Shown here: positions 63,793 to 63,852 of the stretch, piece after piece
Numbering within the stretch: the first letter of the stretch is position 1
How the letters are laid out: every line of letters begins with the position of its first letter
Assembly: GCA_910579105.1 (NCBI GenBank)
Contig: CAJTRT010000010.1
Location: forward strand, 1 to 63,852
From: an uncultured Muribaculaceae bacterium
Lineage (GTDB): Bacteria > Bacteroidota > Bacteroidia > Bacteroidales > Muribaculaceae
DNA length: 63,852 nucleotides
Reading direction: 5' to 3'
Program-made: the position numbers and the translations under genes
The notes under the pieces: model-generated
What the model was told of the DNA's origin: nothing
Databases searched by the model: none
What the model saw: only the letters and a program-made list of their open reading frames with translations

Positions 63793-63852
63793 CTTTGCCA
63801 CATTAGTGTCCACTAAAAAATCATAAGAGTACTTTGAAATTATTGAAATTCA

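Overview
The window looks like chromosomal DNA from a gut member of the Bacteroidales, probably a Muribaculaceae-like or Prevotella/Bacteroides-like organism of fairly high GC (high fifties by eye). The evidence is: promoters of the Bacteroidetes type (TTTG-like -33, TAnnTTTG -7) with almost no Shine-Dalgarno sequences; a PorX-type response regulator and several proteins with type IX secretion (T9SS) C-terminal signals; a lipoprotein with an acidic surface-export signal after its cysteine; a membrane-bound TPR-AraC regulator; a C10 streptopain-family protease; and a GH3-esterase fusion. The genus is inference. No rRNA, tRNA, CRISPR array, integrase or transposase was seen, so the region reads as core genome with a few accessory pockets.

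Layout. 1-7.9 kb: a capsule-type PHP phosphatase, then on the minus strand cytochrome bd oxidase (cydAB), a biotin-dependent oxaloacetate/pyruvate carboxyltransferase, and an acetyltransferase-ZnuA-ZnuC operon that lacks a permease. 8.0-14.6 kb, mainly plus strand: an Lrp/AsnC regulator, a pRiA4b ORF-3-like protein, a YbaK deacylase, chorismate synthase, a radical SAM protein, a convergent DMT exporter and a DegP/HtrA protease. 14.6-24.05 kb, minus strand: a probable seven-gene operon metG - asparaginase - dut - TPR - DUF4292 - envC - flippase. 24.2-29.6 kb, plus strand: cvpA and sufBCDS. 29.8-33.3 kb: a DJ-1 protein and a set of envelope proteins among small repeats.

33.5-43.2 kb, minus strand: pnp, then a secretion-rich cluster (pectate lyase, a small T9SS-tailed protein, a lipoprotein overlapping a C10 protease by 4 nt, and a DUF3298 lipoprotein). 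43.4-47.9 kb, plus strand: porX-tsaE-birA-glycosyltransferase-DUF4286-ruvC. 48.0-56.9 kb, minus strand: a giant secreted multidomain protein, an AraC-TPR sensor and PBP1A. 57-63.8 kb: an unrecognised helical protein, then, on the minus strand, a GH3-CE7 fusion enzyme, a His-rich small protein and a TonB-dependent receptor with a CxxC in its plug.

How it fits together. The organism appears to digest plant polysaccharide (pectate lyase, GH3-acetylesterase) and protein (C10 protease) with secreted enzymes, at least some using T9SS, whose likely regulator PorX lies in the same window. BirA, 40 kb away, could biotinylate the carboxyltransferase. Cytochrome bd fits a nanaerobic gut lifestyle. Metal acquisition is represented twice (ZnuAC; His-rich protein plus TonB receptor). 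No wholly new defence or mobile system was found. The best leads are the C10 protease/lipoprotein pair, the His-rich/TonB pair with a start-occluding inverted repeat, the GH3-CE7 fusion, and several unusual palindromic or tandem repeats.
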